A stretch of 64,000 nt of DNA from an uncultured Phascolarctobacterium sp. (GTDB lineage: Bacteria > Bacillota > Negativicutes > Acidaminococcales > Acidaminococcaceae): the NCBI GenBank assembly GCA_900545535.1, contig UQZN01000003.1, positions 78,564 to 142,563 of the forward strand, read 5' to 3'. Positions 1 to 8,003 of the stretch are shown here, in pieces. The position numbers and the translations under genes are program-made. The notes under the pieces were generated by a model. That model saw only the letters and a list, made by a program, of their open reading frames with translations, searched no databases and was not told where the DNA came from. Numbering within the stretch: the stretch's first letter is position 1; every line of letters begins with the position of its first letter.

Positions 1-223
1 CGCCGATCTTATCGGCAGTTTTAACAATAGTCTTTAAGGTTTCAGCTCCAGCCTGGTGTCCAAAGGTACGCACTTTTCCCTGCGCTTTGGCCCAGCGGCC
101 GTTACCGTCCATAATAATTGCTATATGCTGCGGCACGTTTTCTAAATCAATGCCGTCAATATCGATATTTACGTCGGGGTTTGTATTCTTCTTGATTTTG
201 AACAAGCTGTTAAACACAAGCAC
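1..223 (-). CDS. uppS: Isoprenyl transferase (undecaprenyl diphosphate synthase), 5' part only
   Basis: Only the first ~74 codons are in the window. The product carries the signature HIAIIMDGNGRWAKAQG, whose Asp binds Mg2+ and pyrophosphate in cis-prenyltransferases, followed by the conserved GHxxG-type stretch (FGHQAGAET). The enzyme condenses isopentenyl diphosphate on farnesyl diphosphate to make the C55 carrier used for peptidoglycan and glycans. A GTG start is chosen because an AGGGAAGGG ribosome-binding site lies just upstream; a second GTG two codons later is also possible. It is last in the pyrH-frr run here, matching the common frr-uppS order. Confidence 0.9.
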   Translation of the reverse strand, partial: MLVFNSLFKIKKNTNPDVNIDIDGIDLENVPQHIAIIMDGNGRWAKAQGKVRTFGHQAGAETLKTIVKTADKIG

Positions 224-258
224 ACCAACCCTTCCCTGGGATAAATAAAACTGACAGA

Positions 259-275
259 CCCCCTCTGAGAGGGGG
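259..275 (-). terminator. GC-rich hairpin between ferredoxin and uppS
   Basis: Seven perfect base pairs (ccccctc/gaggggg) around a 3-nt loop. On the minus strand the hairpin is followed only after several bases by a short T stretch, so it is a weak or partial terminator, or a processing/pausing element inside the operon. It sits about 25 nt past the ferredoxin stop and 35 nt before the uppS start. Confidence 0.35.
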
Positions 276-299
276 CCTTGCAGTCCTAAAAACTTAAAA

Positions 300-470
300 T
301 CAAGGTTGTTTAATAGCACCTACAGGGCAAACACCAGCGCAAGCGCCGCATTCCACACACTCTTCACCGATTTCATATTTACCGTCAGCTTCTTTGATAG
401 CACCTACGGGGCAGGTAGAAGCGCAGGAACCGCAACCGATACATTCTTCTCTATTGATTGACAATGCCAT
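300..470 (-). CDS. 2[4Fe-4S] ferredoxin, 56 aa
   Basis: A 56-residue protein with two classical cluster motifs, CIGCGSCASTCP and CVECGACAGVCP, each the CxxCxxCxxxCP pattern that ligates a [4Fe-4S] cluster. This is the bacterial clostridial-type ferredoxin fold, a low-potential cytoplasmic electron carrier. The start is an ATG preceded by AAGGAGGTGCTGGAGA, a strong ribosome-binding site that lies inside the end of the upstream small gene, so the two overlap by 20 nt and are probably translationally coupled. Placement between frr and uppS is unusual; nothing here says which redox partner it serves. Confidence 0.95.
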   Translation of the reverse strand: MALSINREECIGCGSCASTCPVGAIKEADGKYEIGEECVECGACAGVCPVGAIKQP

Positions 471-693
471 TCTCCAGCACCTCCTTTCTGTATCTTTTTA
501 CTGTTACAAGAGCTACTTTATTGTCAGACAGCAAACTCTGCCTAACTACATATTCAACAGCTATCTTCTCCGCCATAACTTCGTTTTGCCGGCGCGGCGG
601 CTGCGTAACTGCAACCGTATATCCGATCCCGGCAGCTTCCAGTCTGGCAATAGCTTCTGCCAAAGGCAGCGCCAACACATCAGGTATCAGCAT
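451..693 (-). CDS. Small PASTA-like protein, 80 aa
   Basis: An 80-residue basic protein. Its N-terminal half (PDVLALPLAEAIARLEAAG, then YTVAVTQPP) follows the PASTA pattern: P-x-(V/L), a helix with conserved Ala/Leu, then a beta strand ending in a proline pair. PASTA modules normally sit outside the membrane on penicillin-binding proteins and PknB kinases, but this protein has no signal or membrane segment. Its ATG overlaps the frr TGA stop (TGATG), so it is coupled to frr. Function is unknown; the PASTA assignment is by eye and would need a profile search. Confidence 0.7.
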   Translation of the reverse strand: MLIPDVLALPLAEAIARLEAAGIGYTVAVTQPPRRQNEVMAEKIAVEYVVRQSLLSDNKVALVTVKRYRKEVLENGIVNQ

Positions 694-1256
694 CAGATCT
701 CCATAACTTCTTTCTCTTTATTGGCCATGATAGTGTCGATTTCCTTGATGATCTTATCCGTCATCTTCTGAATATCTTCAGTACCTTTTTTAGCTTCATC
801 CTCAGTGATCTCTTTGGCTTTTTCAGCCTTTTTCACAGCATCGTTAGCGTCACGGCGCAGGTTACGTATGACAACACGTGCATCTTCGGATTTTTTATGC
901 ACAGTTTTGACGATCTCCTTACGACGTTCTTCCGTCAGCTGAGGCAGATTTAAACGGATCACAGAACCATCGCTGTTAGGGTTCAGTCCCAGGTCAGATT
1001 TCATGATCGCTCTTTCAATATCTTTCAGAAGATTCTTCTCCCAGGGCTGAATAATGATCATTCGCGGTTCCGGGACCGTAACGCTTGCCACCTGGTTGAC
1101 AGGCGTCGGCGTACCGTAGTAATCTACCATAACCTTTTCCAGCAAGGCCGGAGTAGCGCGTCCCGCACGAACGGAAGCAAGATCGACGCGCAATACGTCA
1201 GTAGTTTTGTGCATTTTACCTTCTGCTAATTCAATAATTTCTTTTACTGTTGCCAT
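693..1256 (-). CDS. frr: Ribosome recycling factor
   Basis: A 187-residue protein of the usual RRF length. It releases mRNA and tRNA from the post-termination ribosome together with EF-G. Characteristic stretches are visible: DLASVRAGRATPALL near residue 25, YYGTPTPVNQVASV, the PWEKNLLKDIERAI segment and the NLPQLTEERRKEIVK hinge/helix region. It follows pyrH after 2 nt and overlaps the next small gene by 1 nt, so it is internal to an operon. Confidence 0.98.
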   Translation of the reverse strand: MATVKEIIELAEGKMHKTTDVLRVDLASVRAGRATPALLEKVMVDYYGTPTPVNQVASVTVPEPRMIIIQPWEKNLLKDIERAIMKSDLGLNPNSDGSVIRLNLPQLTEERRKEIVKTVHKKSEDARVVIRNLRRDANDAVKKAEKAKEITEDEAKKGTEDIQKMTDKIIKEIDTIMANKEKEVMEI

Positions 1257-1258
1257 GA

Positions 1259-1984
1259 TTATTTCCCTCCCACCAGGGTACCGATCTCTTCGCCTAAGGC
1301 AGCACGCAAAATGTTACCCGGTTTATCAATATTAAATACTACGATAGGAATTTTATTATCCATGCACAGGCTGATCGCCGTAGAATCCATTACGCTCAAT
1401 TTCCTTTGAATAACTTCAAGATAATCAAGCTTCTCAAACATCACCGCATCTTTATTTTTAGCCGGATCACAATCATAAACACCGTCAACGCCTTTTTTAG
1501 CCATTAAAATCGCATCGGCTTCCACCTCAGCCGCTCTTAAAGCAGCCGTAGTATCTGTTGAAAAGTAAGGATTACCCGTACCAGCGGCAAAAATAACTAC
1601 ACGCTCTTTTTCCATATGACGTATCGCACGTCTGCGAATATACGTTTCCGCGATCTGCCGCATCTCGATCGCTGTCTGTACACGGGTCGGAACTCCTAAA
1701 GTTTCCAAAGCATCCTGCAGCGCCAAAGAATTGATGACTGTAGCCAGCATCCCCATATAATCTGCAGTAGCGCGGTCCATACCTTTCGAGCTTCCCGATA
1801 AACCACGCCAGATGTTGCCACCGCCGTTGACAATAGCGACTTCTAAACCACATTCCGTAACATCTTTGATTTGTGAAGCAATGGATTCAACTGTTTCCGG
1901 GTCAATACCAAACCCTTTATCACCTGCTAAAGCTTCACCGCTCAATTTTAAAATGACACGCTTGTACTTTGATTTCTCCGCCAC
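1259..1984 (-). CDS. pyrH: UMP kinase
   Basis: Amino-acid-kinase-family enzyme that phosphorylates UMP to UDP, hexameric and usually GTP-activated/UTP-inhibited. N-terminal KRVILKLSGEALAG, the glycine-rich VNGGGNIWRG loop, the MGMLATVINSLALQDALE helix and the FAAGTGNPYFSTDT motif are all present. Length about 241 aa fits bacterial PyrH. The GTG at 1984 is chosen because AGGAGG lies 8 nt upstream; a GTG two codons earlier has only 2 nt spacing. An extended -10 promoter lies directly upstream, after the tsf terminator. Confidence 0.96.
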   Translation of the reverse strand: MAEKSKYKRVILKLSGEALAGDKGFGIDPETVESIASQIKDVTECGLEVAIVNGGGNIWRGLSGSSKGMDRATADYMGMLATVINSLALQDALETLGVPTRVQTAIEMRQIAETYIRRRAIRHMEKERVVIFAAGTGNPYFSTDTTAALRAAEVEADAILMAKKGVDGVYDCDPAKNKDAVMFEKLDYLEVIQRKLSVMDSTAISLCMDNKIPIVVFNIDKPGNILRAALGEEIGTLVGGK

Positions 1985-2034
1985 TTCCACGACCTCCTAT
2001 TTTCTGCAACTCTATATCCTATTTCATATTCTAC

Positions 2035-2043
2035 ATTGTACCA
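2035..2043 (-). promoter_or_regulatory. Extended -10 promoter for pyrH-frr operon
   Basis: Reading the minus strand, TGG-TACAAT forms a TGn-type extended -10 box about 45 nt before the pyrH start and past the rho-independent terminator of rpsB-tsf. No good -35 hexamer is seen, which is tolerated with an extended -10. Confidence 0.5.
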
Positions 2044-2094
2044 ATATTTCCTCTTTTTTACCTTGAGTTTTTTGTGAATTACAGCCATTCGGGC

Positions 2095-2126
2095 AAAAAA
2101 TAAGAGAACACCGAAGTGTTCTCTTA
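2095..2126 (-). terminator. Rho-independent terminator of rpsB-tsf
   Basis: Perfect 11-bp stem (taagagaacac/gtgttctctta) whose minus-strand loop is TTCG closed by C-G, a very stable UUCG tetraloop, followed by six T. It starts 13 nt after the tsf stop. Confidence 0.95.
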
Positions 2127-2138
2127 TGCGGTTTCTCA

Positions 2139-2789
2139 TTATTTTACAAAAGACATAACTTCTTCTGCAAAGTTTTCTTCTTTTTTCTCAATGCCTTCGC
2201 CCAATTGATAACGGGAGAAACGGCGGATAGAGATGTTCTCACCGATTTTTGCAATGGATTCGGTGATCAGATCAGAAATAGTTTTATCGGGATCTTTAAC
2301 GAAAGGCTGTTCCATCAGGCATACTTCTTTGTAGTATTTTTCGATACGGCCTGCAACCATTTTTTCAATGATTTTTTCAGGTTTGCCTTCGTTGCGAGCC
2401 TGTTCAGCCAAAACAGCCTGTTCATGCTCAAGCTCAGCAGTAGGAACTTCTTCGCGTTTGAGGTAAGACGGATTGGTTGCAGCAATGTGCATAGCAATGT
2501 CTTTTACCAATTCTTTGAAAGCATCAGTTTTAGCAACAAAGTCAGTTTCGCAGTTGACTTCTACCAAAACGCCGATACGTCCGCCGCCATGGATATAAGC
2601 TTCAACTAAACCTTCAGCAGCTACACGGCCAGCTTTTTTAGCGGCGGCAGCCAGGCCTTTTTCACGCAGGAAGTCGATCGCTTTTTCAAGATCGCCATCG
2701 GTTGCGCTCAAAGCTTTTTTGCAGTCCATCATACCTGCGCCAGTACGTTCGCGCAGCTCTTTTACTAATGCAGCAGTAATTTCAGCCAT
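2139..2789 (-). CDS. tsf: Translation elongation factor Ts
   Basis: Guanine nucleotide exchange factor for EF-Tu. The N-terminal UBA-like domain (ITAALVKELRERTGAGMMDC, then KKAL) and the catalytic TDFVAKTDAF motif that inserts into EF-Tu are clear. At 216 residues it is the shorter form common in Firmicutes and thermophiles rather than the longer E. coli form. Directly downstream of rpsB with a 25-nt gap, the standard rpsB-tsf arrangement. Confidence 0.98.
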   Translation of the reverse strand: MAEITAALVKELRERTGAGMMDCKKALSATDGDLEKAIDFLREKGLAAAAKKAGRVAAEGLVEAYIHGGGRIGVLVEVNCETDFVAKTDAFKELVKDIAMHIAATNPSYLKREEVPTAELEHEQAVLAEQARNEGKPEKIIEKMVAGRIEKYYKEVCLMEQPFVKDPDKTISDLITESIAKIGENISIRRFSRYQLGEGIEKKEENFAEEVMSFVK

Positions 2790-2814
2790 TTATTCGTCCT
2801 CCAGTATTTGATTA

Positions 2815-3552
2815 TTATTCAGCGTCTTCAGCAGCAACTTCTTCAGCTGCGGCAGCTTCTTCCATCTGCATACCCTGACGGCCTTCCAAAACAGCGTCAG
2901 CCATTTTTGCAGTCAGAAGTTTTACAGCACGGATAGCGTCATCGTTAGCCGGGATCACATGATCGATAACGTCAGGATCGCAGTTGGTGTCAACAGTAGC
3001 AACGATAGGAATGTTCAGTTTGCGTGCTTCGAGCACAGCAATATTTTCTTTGCGGGGGTCAACAATAAAGAGCGCGCCCGGCAATTTTTTCATGTCTTTG
3101 ATACCGCCAAGATATTTGTTCAGTTTTTCCATCTCATGACGGAGACCAAGCACTTCTTTTTTAGTCAGTACGTCGAAAGTTCCGTCAGCTTCCATAGCTT
3201 CCAGTTTACGCAGACGGCTGATACGGGTCTGGATAGTTTTGAAGTTAGTCAGCATACCGCCCAGCCAACGTTCGTTGACATAGAACATGTTGCAGCGTAA
3301 AGCTTCTTCACGCATAGCTTCCTGAGCCTGTTTTTTAGTGCCTACGAACAAAATGTTTTCGCCGCGGGCAGCAACATCGCGCAGGAAATTGTAGCATTCT
3401 TCAACTTTTTTAACGGTTTTTTGCAGGTCGATGATGTAGATGCCGTTTCTTTCAGTGAAAATGTACGGAGCCATCTTAGGGTTCCAGCGACGGGTTTGGT
3501 GACCGAAATGAACACCAGCTTCAAGTAATTGTTTCATGGAAATAATAGCCAT
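2815..3552 (-). CDS. rpsB: 30S ribosomal protein S2
   Basis: Typical S2 beginning MAIISMKQLLEAGVHFGHQT, with KMAPYIFTERNGIYIIDLQK and the LFIVDPRKENIAVLEA segment. 245 residues, with an acidic alanine/glutamate-rich tail (EEAAAAEEVAAEDAE). The ATG at 3552 is preceded by CAGGAGG at proper spacing; an in-frame upstream extension to 3627 reads through the leader and lacks S2 similarity. Confidence 0.98.
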   Translation of the reverse strand: MAIISMKQLLEAGVHFGHQTRRWNPKMAPYIFTERNGIYIIDLQKTVKKVEECYNFLRDVAARGENILFVGTKKQAQEAMREEALRCNMFYVNERWLGGMLTNFKTIQTRISRLRKLEAMEADGTFDVLTKKEVLGLRHEMEKLNKYLGGIKDMKKLPGALFIVDPRKENIAVLEARKLNIPIVATVDTNCDPDVIDHVIPANDDAIRAVKLLTAKMADAVLEGRQGMQMEEAAAAEEVAAEDAE

Positions 3553-3656
3553 TTTTATTTGCCTCCTGTTTTTTCCTCCGCAGAAATCGTCTCTAACCCT
3601 CACCGCAAGCGGACAGCGGGCGATCATTCTGCGTGTGTATTTTTACACCGTGTGAT

Positions 3657-3685
3657 ATTATATCATAGTTACGCCCTCTGCACAA
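3657..3685 (-). promoter_or_regulatory. rpsB-tsf promoter
   Basis: On the minus strand TTGTGC, 17-nt spacer, perfect TATAAT. It leaves a leader of about 100 nt before rpsB, which contains GC-rich potential hairpins where ribosomal-protein autoregulation could act. Confidence 0.8.
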
Positions 3686-3764
3686 GTTTTTCTTAATAAA
3701 TAACTGCAAAACCTGTTTAATCCTTTACACTTAACATGTATACAAAATATTTTAACAATTAAAC

Positions 3765-3793
3765 TTGCAAGCGATATGCAGATGTGTTAGATT
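3765..3793 (+). promoter_or_regulatory. Probable promoter of the aminotransferase gene
   Basis: TTGCAA, 17-nt spacer, TAGATT, giving a leader of about 40 nt. A second match (TTGAGT-17-TATATA) lies closer to the gene but would leave almost no leader, so this one is preferred. Confidence 0.4.
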
Positions 3794-3840
3794 GAGTTTG
3801 TTTATTATTAGTATTATATATGAAAGGTGGAATGACTTCC

Positions 3841-5019
3841 ATGAGCTTCAACATCGACAAAATGATCTCCCCCTTTATTAAAGCCCTTCCGCCGTCCGGA
3901 TTGGCAAAATTTCTGGAAATCACAGCCAACAACCCTGACATTGTGCCGCTCAGCGTCGGCGAGCCTGATTTCGATATTCCGGATAAAGTGCGCGAAGCCT
4001 GCATCGACAGCCTGAAAGCAGGTAAAAGCAACTACACCTCTACTCTGGGAATGCTGGAGCTGCGCGAAGTGATCGCCGCTGATACCCTCAAAAATTACGG
4101 CGTGCAATATGACCCTAAAACTGAAATCATGGTCACTGTAGGCGTCAGCGAAGCCTTAGACGTCGTTATCCGCACGATCATGGTGCCGGGCGGCGAGATC
4201 ATTATTCCTGAACCATGCTACGTTGCCAATAAAGCCTGCATAATTTTGGCCGGCGGCAAACCAGTGCCAGTAGAAACAAAACTGGAAAACGGCTTCGTAC
4301 CTGCCATAGCAGACCTGGAAAAAGCTGTAACCGATAAAACCCGCGCTATCCTGCTGGGTTATCCCAACAACCCTACTGGCGCGATCATGAGTAAAGAACA
4401 GATCAAAGCCATTGGTGACTGGGCCGTAAAACATGATCTTATGATCATTTCCGACGAACTTTATGCCCACCTGACTTACGGCGGCAAAAAGCACACCATG
4501 TTTACTGCTTTCCCTGAATTTAAAGACCGTACCGTGGTTTTAAACGGTTTCTCCAAAGCATATGCCATGACCGGACTGCGTCTCGGTTACTTTACCGCTC
4601 CGGCCGCATTCGTCCAGGCAGCAAACCTGCTCCATCAAAATGTAGTCCTCTGCGCCAATATCACGGCCCAATACGGCGCGATCGCCGCACTTAAATACTG
4701 CGAAAAAGATATGCAGGCTATGGTCGCCGAATACGAAAAACGCCGCCAGATCATGATTGACGGCTTTAAAGAGATCGGCCTGCCCCTCTATGAACCAGAA
4801 GGAGCCTTCTACGTGTTCCCCTGCATCAAACAGACCGGACTTACAAGTATGGAATTTGTGGAAAAACTGCTTGCTGAAGAAGAAGTACTTGTTATTCCCG
4901 GCAGCTCCTTCGGCGCCAGCGGAGAAGGCTTTATCCGCTGCTCCTATGCCTACAGCGAGGACAATCTGCGGGAAGCACTGAAACGTATCGCCAGATTTAT
5001 CAAAAAATATACTAAATAA
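3841..5019 (+). CDS. Pyridoxal-phosphate aminotransferase, aspartate aminotransferase family (class I)
   Basis: About 392 residues of fold-type I aminotransferase. It shows the substrate/cofactor contacts PLSVGEPDFDIP near the N-terminus, the YPNNPTGAIM stretch, DELYAHLTY (Asp pairs with the pyridine nitrogen) and GFSKAYAMTGLRLG, whose Lys forms the Schiff base, then a late FIRCSYA with the carboxylate-binding Arg. Likely exchanges amino groups between aspartate (or a similar amino acid) and 2-oxoglutarate; exact substrate cannot be read from the sequence. The ATG at 3841 has AGGTGG 10 nt upstream; in-frame ATGs at 3820 and 3832 are worse placed. Monocistronic, ended by a strong terminator. 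Confidence 0.93.
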   Translation: MSFNIDKMISPFIKALPPSGLAKFLEITANNPDIVPLSVGEPDFDIPDKVREACIDSLKAGKSNYTSTLGMLELREVIAADTLKNYGVQYDPKTEIMVTVGVSEALDVVIRTIMVPGGEIIIPEPCYVANKACIILAGGKPVPVETKLENGFVPAIADLEKAVTDKTRAILLGYPNNPTGAIMSKEQIKAIGDWAVKHDLMIISDELYAHLTYGGKKHTMFTAFPEFKDRTVVLNGFSKAYAMTGLRLGYFTAPAAFVQAANLLHQNVVLCANITAQYGAIAALKYCEKDMQAMVAEYEKRRQIMIDGFKEIGLPLYEPEGAFYVFPCIKQTGLTSMEFVEKLLAEEEVLVIPGSSFGASGEGFIRCSYAYSEDNLREALKRIARFIKKYTK

Positions 5020-5025
5020 GTATCT

Positions 5026-5069
5026 AAAAGTAAAGCGGACAGCCTTTAAAGGCTGTCCGCTTTACTTTT
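5026..5069. terminator. Bidirectional terminator between convergent genes
   Basis: Nineteen-base arms (aaaagtaaagcggacagcc and its complement) around tttaaa, with A and T tracts at the outer ends so that it can stop transcription from both sides. It overlaps the last codon of the converging ATPase gene. Confidence 0.9.
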
Positions 5070-6297
5070 ACAATAACCCCACAGGTATATACCAGTTTTT
5101 AGCATCGACAGGCAGTAAATCACTCGCCAGGCAAATAACACCGCCGTTACCGATTATCATCGGTCTTTCACCCTTTGTAACCGGCTTCAAAATTTCAAAC
5201 TTCTTGATTTCACGGGCAGGCTGCGCACTTTTACGAATTGCCAGCGGATATACACATCCATCTGTCTCGATCAGCAATTCAATTTCTTTAGTATTAAAAT
5301 CACGGAAATAACTGAGCGGCGGCACCTGACCGCAGTTAATAAAGCTTTTATAAATCTCGTTCACTACCCAGGTCTCAAAAAAATTAGACGCCATCGCTCC
5401 CGCTTCCAAAGTCGCCGCACTGCTCCAGCGCAGCAAATAAGCAGCAAGTCCCGTATCAGTAAAATAAAGCTTCGGCGCTTTGACAGCATACTTTAAATTA
5501 GGATGTGCAAGCGGTTCCAGAAAGTATACCAGCCCTGCGGCAGCCAAAACCTTTAACCACTGCTTGGCCGTAGGCGGCGTAATCTCCACCTCTTTAGCTA
5601 AAGCTGCATAATTTAGCATACTGCCGGTATAGCTGGCAGCGGCACATAAAAACCTGTAAAATTGCAATTCATCATTTACCTGTGCCAGCTCTTTCACATC
5701 ACGCTGCAAAAAAGTCTGCACATAAGACGAATAATAGCAATTCCAATCCTGCTCAGAAGCATTATTCAAAGCAGGCATACTGCCCTGCCAGATCCGCTCA
5801 AACAGATCGCTCATCGGCAGCAGTAGCGAATCCTGGGCCCGCTTCAGTAAAAATTCAGTTTCCGACACAAACGTCGCGGCAGGACGGGCAAGCAATTCAC
5901 CATAACTCAAACCCAATAAATTAACGACGGCGATCCTGCCAGCCAGACTTTCACTGACTCCGTTCATCAGCTCAAAGGCCTGCGACCCGGTCAGCCAAAA
6001 ATCACCGTTCCGGCCCTGTTCATCAACATACATTTTTATATATGGCAGCAGCTTCGGCGCCATCTGGATCTCGTCAATCAAAAGCGGCGGCTTATAACGC
6101 TGTAGAAAGAGTGCCGGCTCAGTCATCGCCAGGCTGCGCACGTTGATGTCGTCCATCGTCACATAAGTGCGGCCGCTATCCGCCAGTTTGCGCAATAGGG
6201 TAGTCTTGCCTACCTGCCGCGGCCCCGTAACCAGCAGCACCTTAAAACAACTGCTCAGCTTTTCGATTGTTGTCTCCAAATGACGTTTGATATACAT
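5068..6297 (-). CDS. AAA+ ATPase with DUF4143 C-terminal domain
   Basis: 409 residues of the AAA_14/DUF4143 family. The Walker A loop GPRQVGKTT lies near residue 25, Walker B LLIDEIQ near 72 and the sensor-like WLTGSQ near 102. The second half contains a winged-helix-like region and a C-terminal segment with the DFNTKEIELLIE pattern of restriction-endonuclease-like folds. These proteins are widespread in anaerobes, are often horizontally spread, and have no firm function. It stands alone between the aminotransferase terminator and the glycan operon. The start follows an AAGGA ribosome-binding site. Confidence 0.85.
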   Translation of the reverse strand: MYIKRHLETTIEKLSSCFKVLLVTGPRQVGKTTLLRKLADSGRTYVTMDDINVRSLAMTEPALFLQRYKPPLLIDEIQMAPKLLPYIKMYVDEQGRNGDFWLTGSQAFELMNGVSESLAGRIAVVNLLGLSYGELLARPAATFVSETEFLLKRAQDSLLLPMSDLFERIWQGSMPALNNASEQDWNCYYSSYVQTFLQRDVKELAQVNDELQFYRFLCAAASYTGSMLNYAALAKEVEITPPTAKQWLKVLAAAGLVYFLEPLAHPNLKYAVKAPKLYFTDTGLAAYLLRWSSAATLEAGAMASNFFETWVVNEIYKSFINCGQVPPLSYFRDFNTKEIELLIETDGCVYPLAIRKSAQPAREIKKFEILKPVTKGERPMIIGNGGVICLASDLLPVDAKNWYIPVGLL

Positions 6298-6502
6298 CGT
6301 CGTTTCGTTCCTTTATTACAAAAATTTCATGCCAAATTTATCCCGGGCAATGTTACGCAGATAAGCCATTTCCTCACGCTTCCTGAAAATAACTATCCAC
6401 ACCGTAATAGGTGATAGTAACCTAGCACAATAATTTATTACACAGTCATTTATTTAAGTATATAATGTCAATCATTCTACTTGAATGTTTTTAATAGTCT
6501 AT

Positions 6503-7342
6503 TTATATTGTTTTAACGTATCTATACTTAGTCTTTCCAGTATAAATAGCAAACAACTTTGCAAAAGTTATCTTGGTAGAAATATTATCTGCTTCTGCCC
6601 AATCATACTGATTTTTTGAAGAACTTTCCCATCGGATTTGCGATGCAAAATGCATGCGTAAATAAACGCTCAAATTTTGACCACGATAATTTTTTTCGAC
6701 AACTATCCGGCTTGCTTTTTCAGTGAAGTAATATACCGCAATCAAATTATCGGCAACATAGATGCCTACAACATTATTATCCCTGATTTGTTCCTGCCAG
6801 TCCTCGTCTTCTATGGATAATTTATTGTATTTACCCATGTAGTCAACGATCAATCGTTCCACTTCACTTTTGTCATTTAAACTCACTGTACCAATACGCA
6901 TATTATTTTCGCAAAGTTTCCACTTATTCTCTTCTAAATATTTAAAAGATATCTTATGCAAATTTCCGTAAGATAGCCGCACTTGCTCATACTTTTGTTT
7001 ACATTCATAATTATTTTCGATAAGCAACTGGTGCAAAACATTTACACTGAAATTATTATTTTGTTGTTCATATATATCACAGCAAATTTCTTTATCGGCG
7101 TCGGGCAGGCTTTTTGTTTTGGTGGTAAGCCCCCAAAAATACATTTTATAATAATTGCCCTGATCGGCAAACAAGAATAAGGTTCCATCAACAACAGCAT
7201 ATTTTATTTTCCCCTCATTAATATAGGCAGATATACTCTTTTTACTGATAAAGTAGTTGAGATACCCCCTCACATGCCCTTCCGTTACATATTGATTATA
7301 AAGTTGTTCGTACTCCGATAAAGATTTGATTGTTTTCAGCAC
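6503..7342 (-). CDS. GNAT-like protein, last gene of the glycan operon
   Basis: 279 residues. The second half has the look of a GNAT acyltransferase: strands around VVGIYVADNLIAVYYF, then RIVVEKNYRGQNLSVYLR where the acyl-CoA loop would be, and a C-terminal FAKLFAIYTGKTKYRYV. The first half resembles the same region of the GNAT-like gene seven kilobases of transcript upstream (9560-10531): both have a strand pair followed by an acidic FAD(D/Q)xGxYY stretch. The two are divergent paralogues. The start is GTG behind AAGGA, 13 nt after the hydrolase gene. It could acylate a sugar or transfer an acyl group from one of the operon's carrier proteins; this is inferred from context only. Confidence 0.6.
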   Translation of the reverse strand: MLKTIKSLSEYEQLYNQYVTEGHVRGYLNYFISKKSISAYINEGKIKYAVVDGTLFLFADQGNYYKMYFWGLTTKTKSLPDADKEICCDIYEQQNNNFSVNVLHQLLIENNYECKQKYEQVRLSYGNLHKISFKYLEENKWKLCENNMRIGTVSLNDKSEVERLIVDYMGKYNKLSIEDEDWQEQIRDNNVVGIYVADNLIAVYYFTEKASRIVVEKNYRGQNLSVYLRMHFASQIRWESSSKNQYDWAEADNISTKITFAKLFAIYTGKTKYRYVKTI

Positions 7343-7355
7343 TTATTTTTCCTTC

Positions 7356-8003
7356 TTATTCAATATAGCCGTAATATTCCCGTAAAACAAAAGAATGGCC
7401 ATGACCGGGATAAACCACTAGATCCGGTGGCAAGCTATTGATATAGGGAAGCGCAACATCTGTAAATTTTTTAGAGTTCCCACCTGGAAATTTAGCCGCA
7501 GGGACACTTTCATCTAAAAGTATATCGCCGGAAAACAGAGTGTTTTCGTTGAAGAAGATGAAATTGCCGCCTTCGCTGTGTCCCGGAACTACCTTGATAA
7601 AAACAGTATTGCGCTGCCATGTAAACGTGATACTGTTATCAAAAAGCTCATCTGCGCTGCATGAATAATTGCTGTCAAAAGCAAAATCCGGCTTTTTCAA
7701 GTCGGCCTGAAATTCATAATAGGCTTCAAAATATTTTGAGAAATTTTTGGCAGGCCTTTGCAGATTATGATCGCATTTTGAATTTGACAACAGCTTGCAG
7801 CCATGCAGCTCTTTAAATTTGTTTACGCCGCTGATATGGTCGTAATGTTCGTGAGTAACAAGCAACAGATCGACGATCTTGCCTTCTAATAATACTGCTG
7901 TTTTTTCATCATAATATGGATCAATCACTATACAATGCTTCCCCTCTTCTACGATATACATATTTTGTTCTAAAAGAGGGGTAGTACAGGTTATTATTTT
8001 CAT
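7356..8003 (-). CDS. Metallo-beta-lactamase-fold hydrolase
   Basis: 215 residues with a full glyoxalase-II-like metal site: THEHYDH near residue 50, VPGHSEGG near 140, SGDILLDE near 160 and YPGHGHSF near the C-terminus. Such enzymes usually hydrolyse thioesters, lactones or phosphodiesters. Its ATG overlaps the end of the adenylating ligase gene (ATGA type), so the two are coupled. A reasonable inference is cleavage or editing of an acyl-thioester made by this operon, for example freeing a mis-loaded carrier protein. Confidence 0.8.
   Translation of the reverse strand: MKIITCTTPLLEQNMYIVEEGKHCIVIDPYYDEKTAVLLEGKIVDLLLVTHEHYDHISGVNKFKELHGCKLLSNSKCDHNLQRPAKNFSKYFEAYYEFQADLKKPDFAFDSNYSCSADELFDNSITFTWQRNTVFIKVVPGHSEGGNFIFFNENTLFSGDILLDESVPAAKFPGGNSKKFTDVALPYINSLPPDLVVYPGHGHSFVLREYYGYIE

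Noticed and set aside
1948..2139. A 63-codon minus-strand frame between tsf and pyrH
   Set aside because: It runs through the rpsB-tsf terminator and the pyrH promoter and into pyrH in another frame; no homology and no ribosome-binding site.
3553..3627. N-terminal extension of ribosomal protein S2
   Set aside because: The family starts at MAIISM-type sequence, and AGGAGG lies just before that ATG; the upstream part is leader.
6298..6502. TTGACA match at 6466-6471 as promoter of the ATPase gene
   Set aside because: Perfect -35 hexamer on the minus strand, but no acceptable -10 at 15-19 nt; left unassigned.
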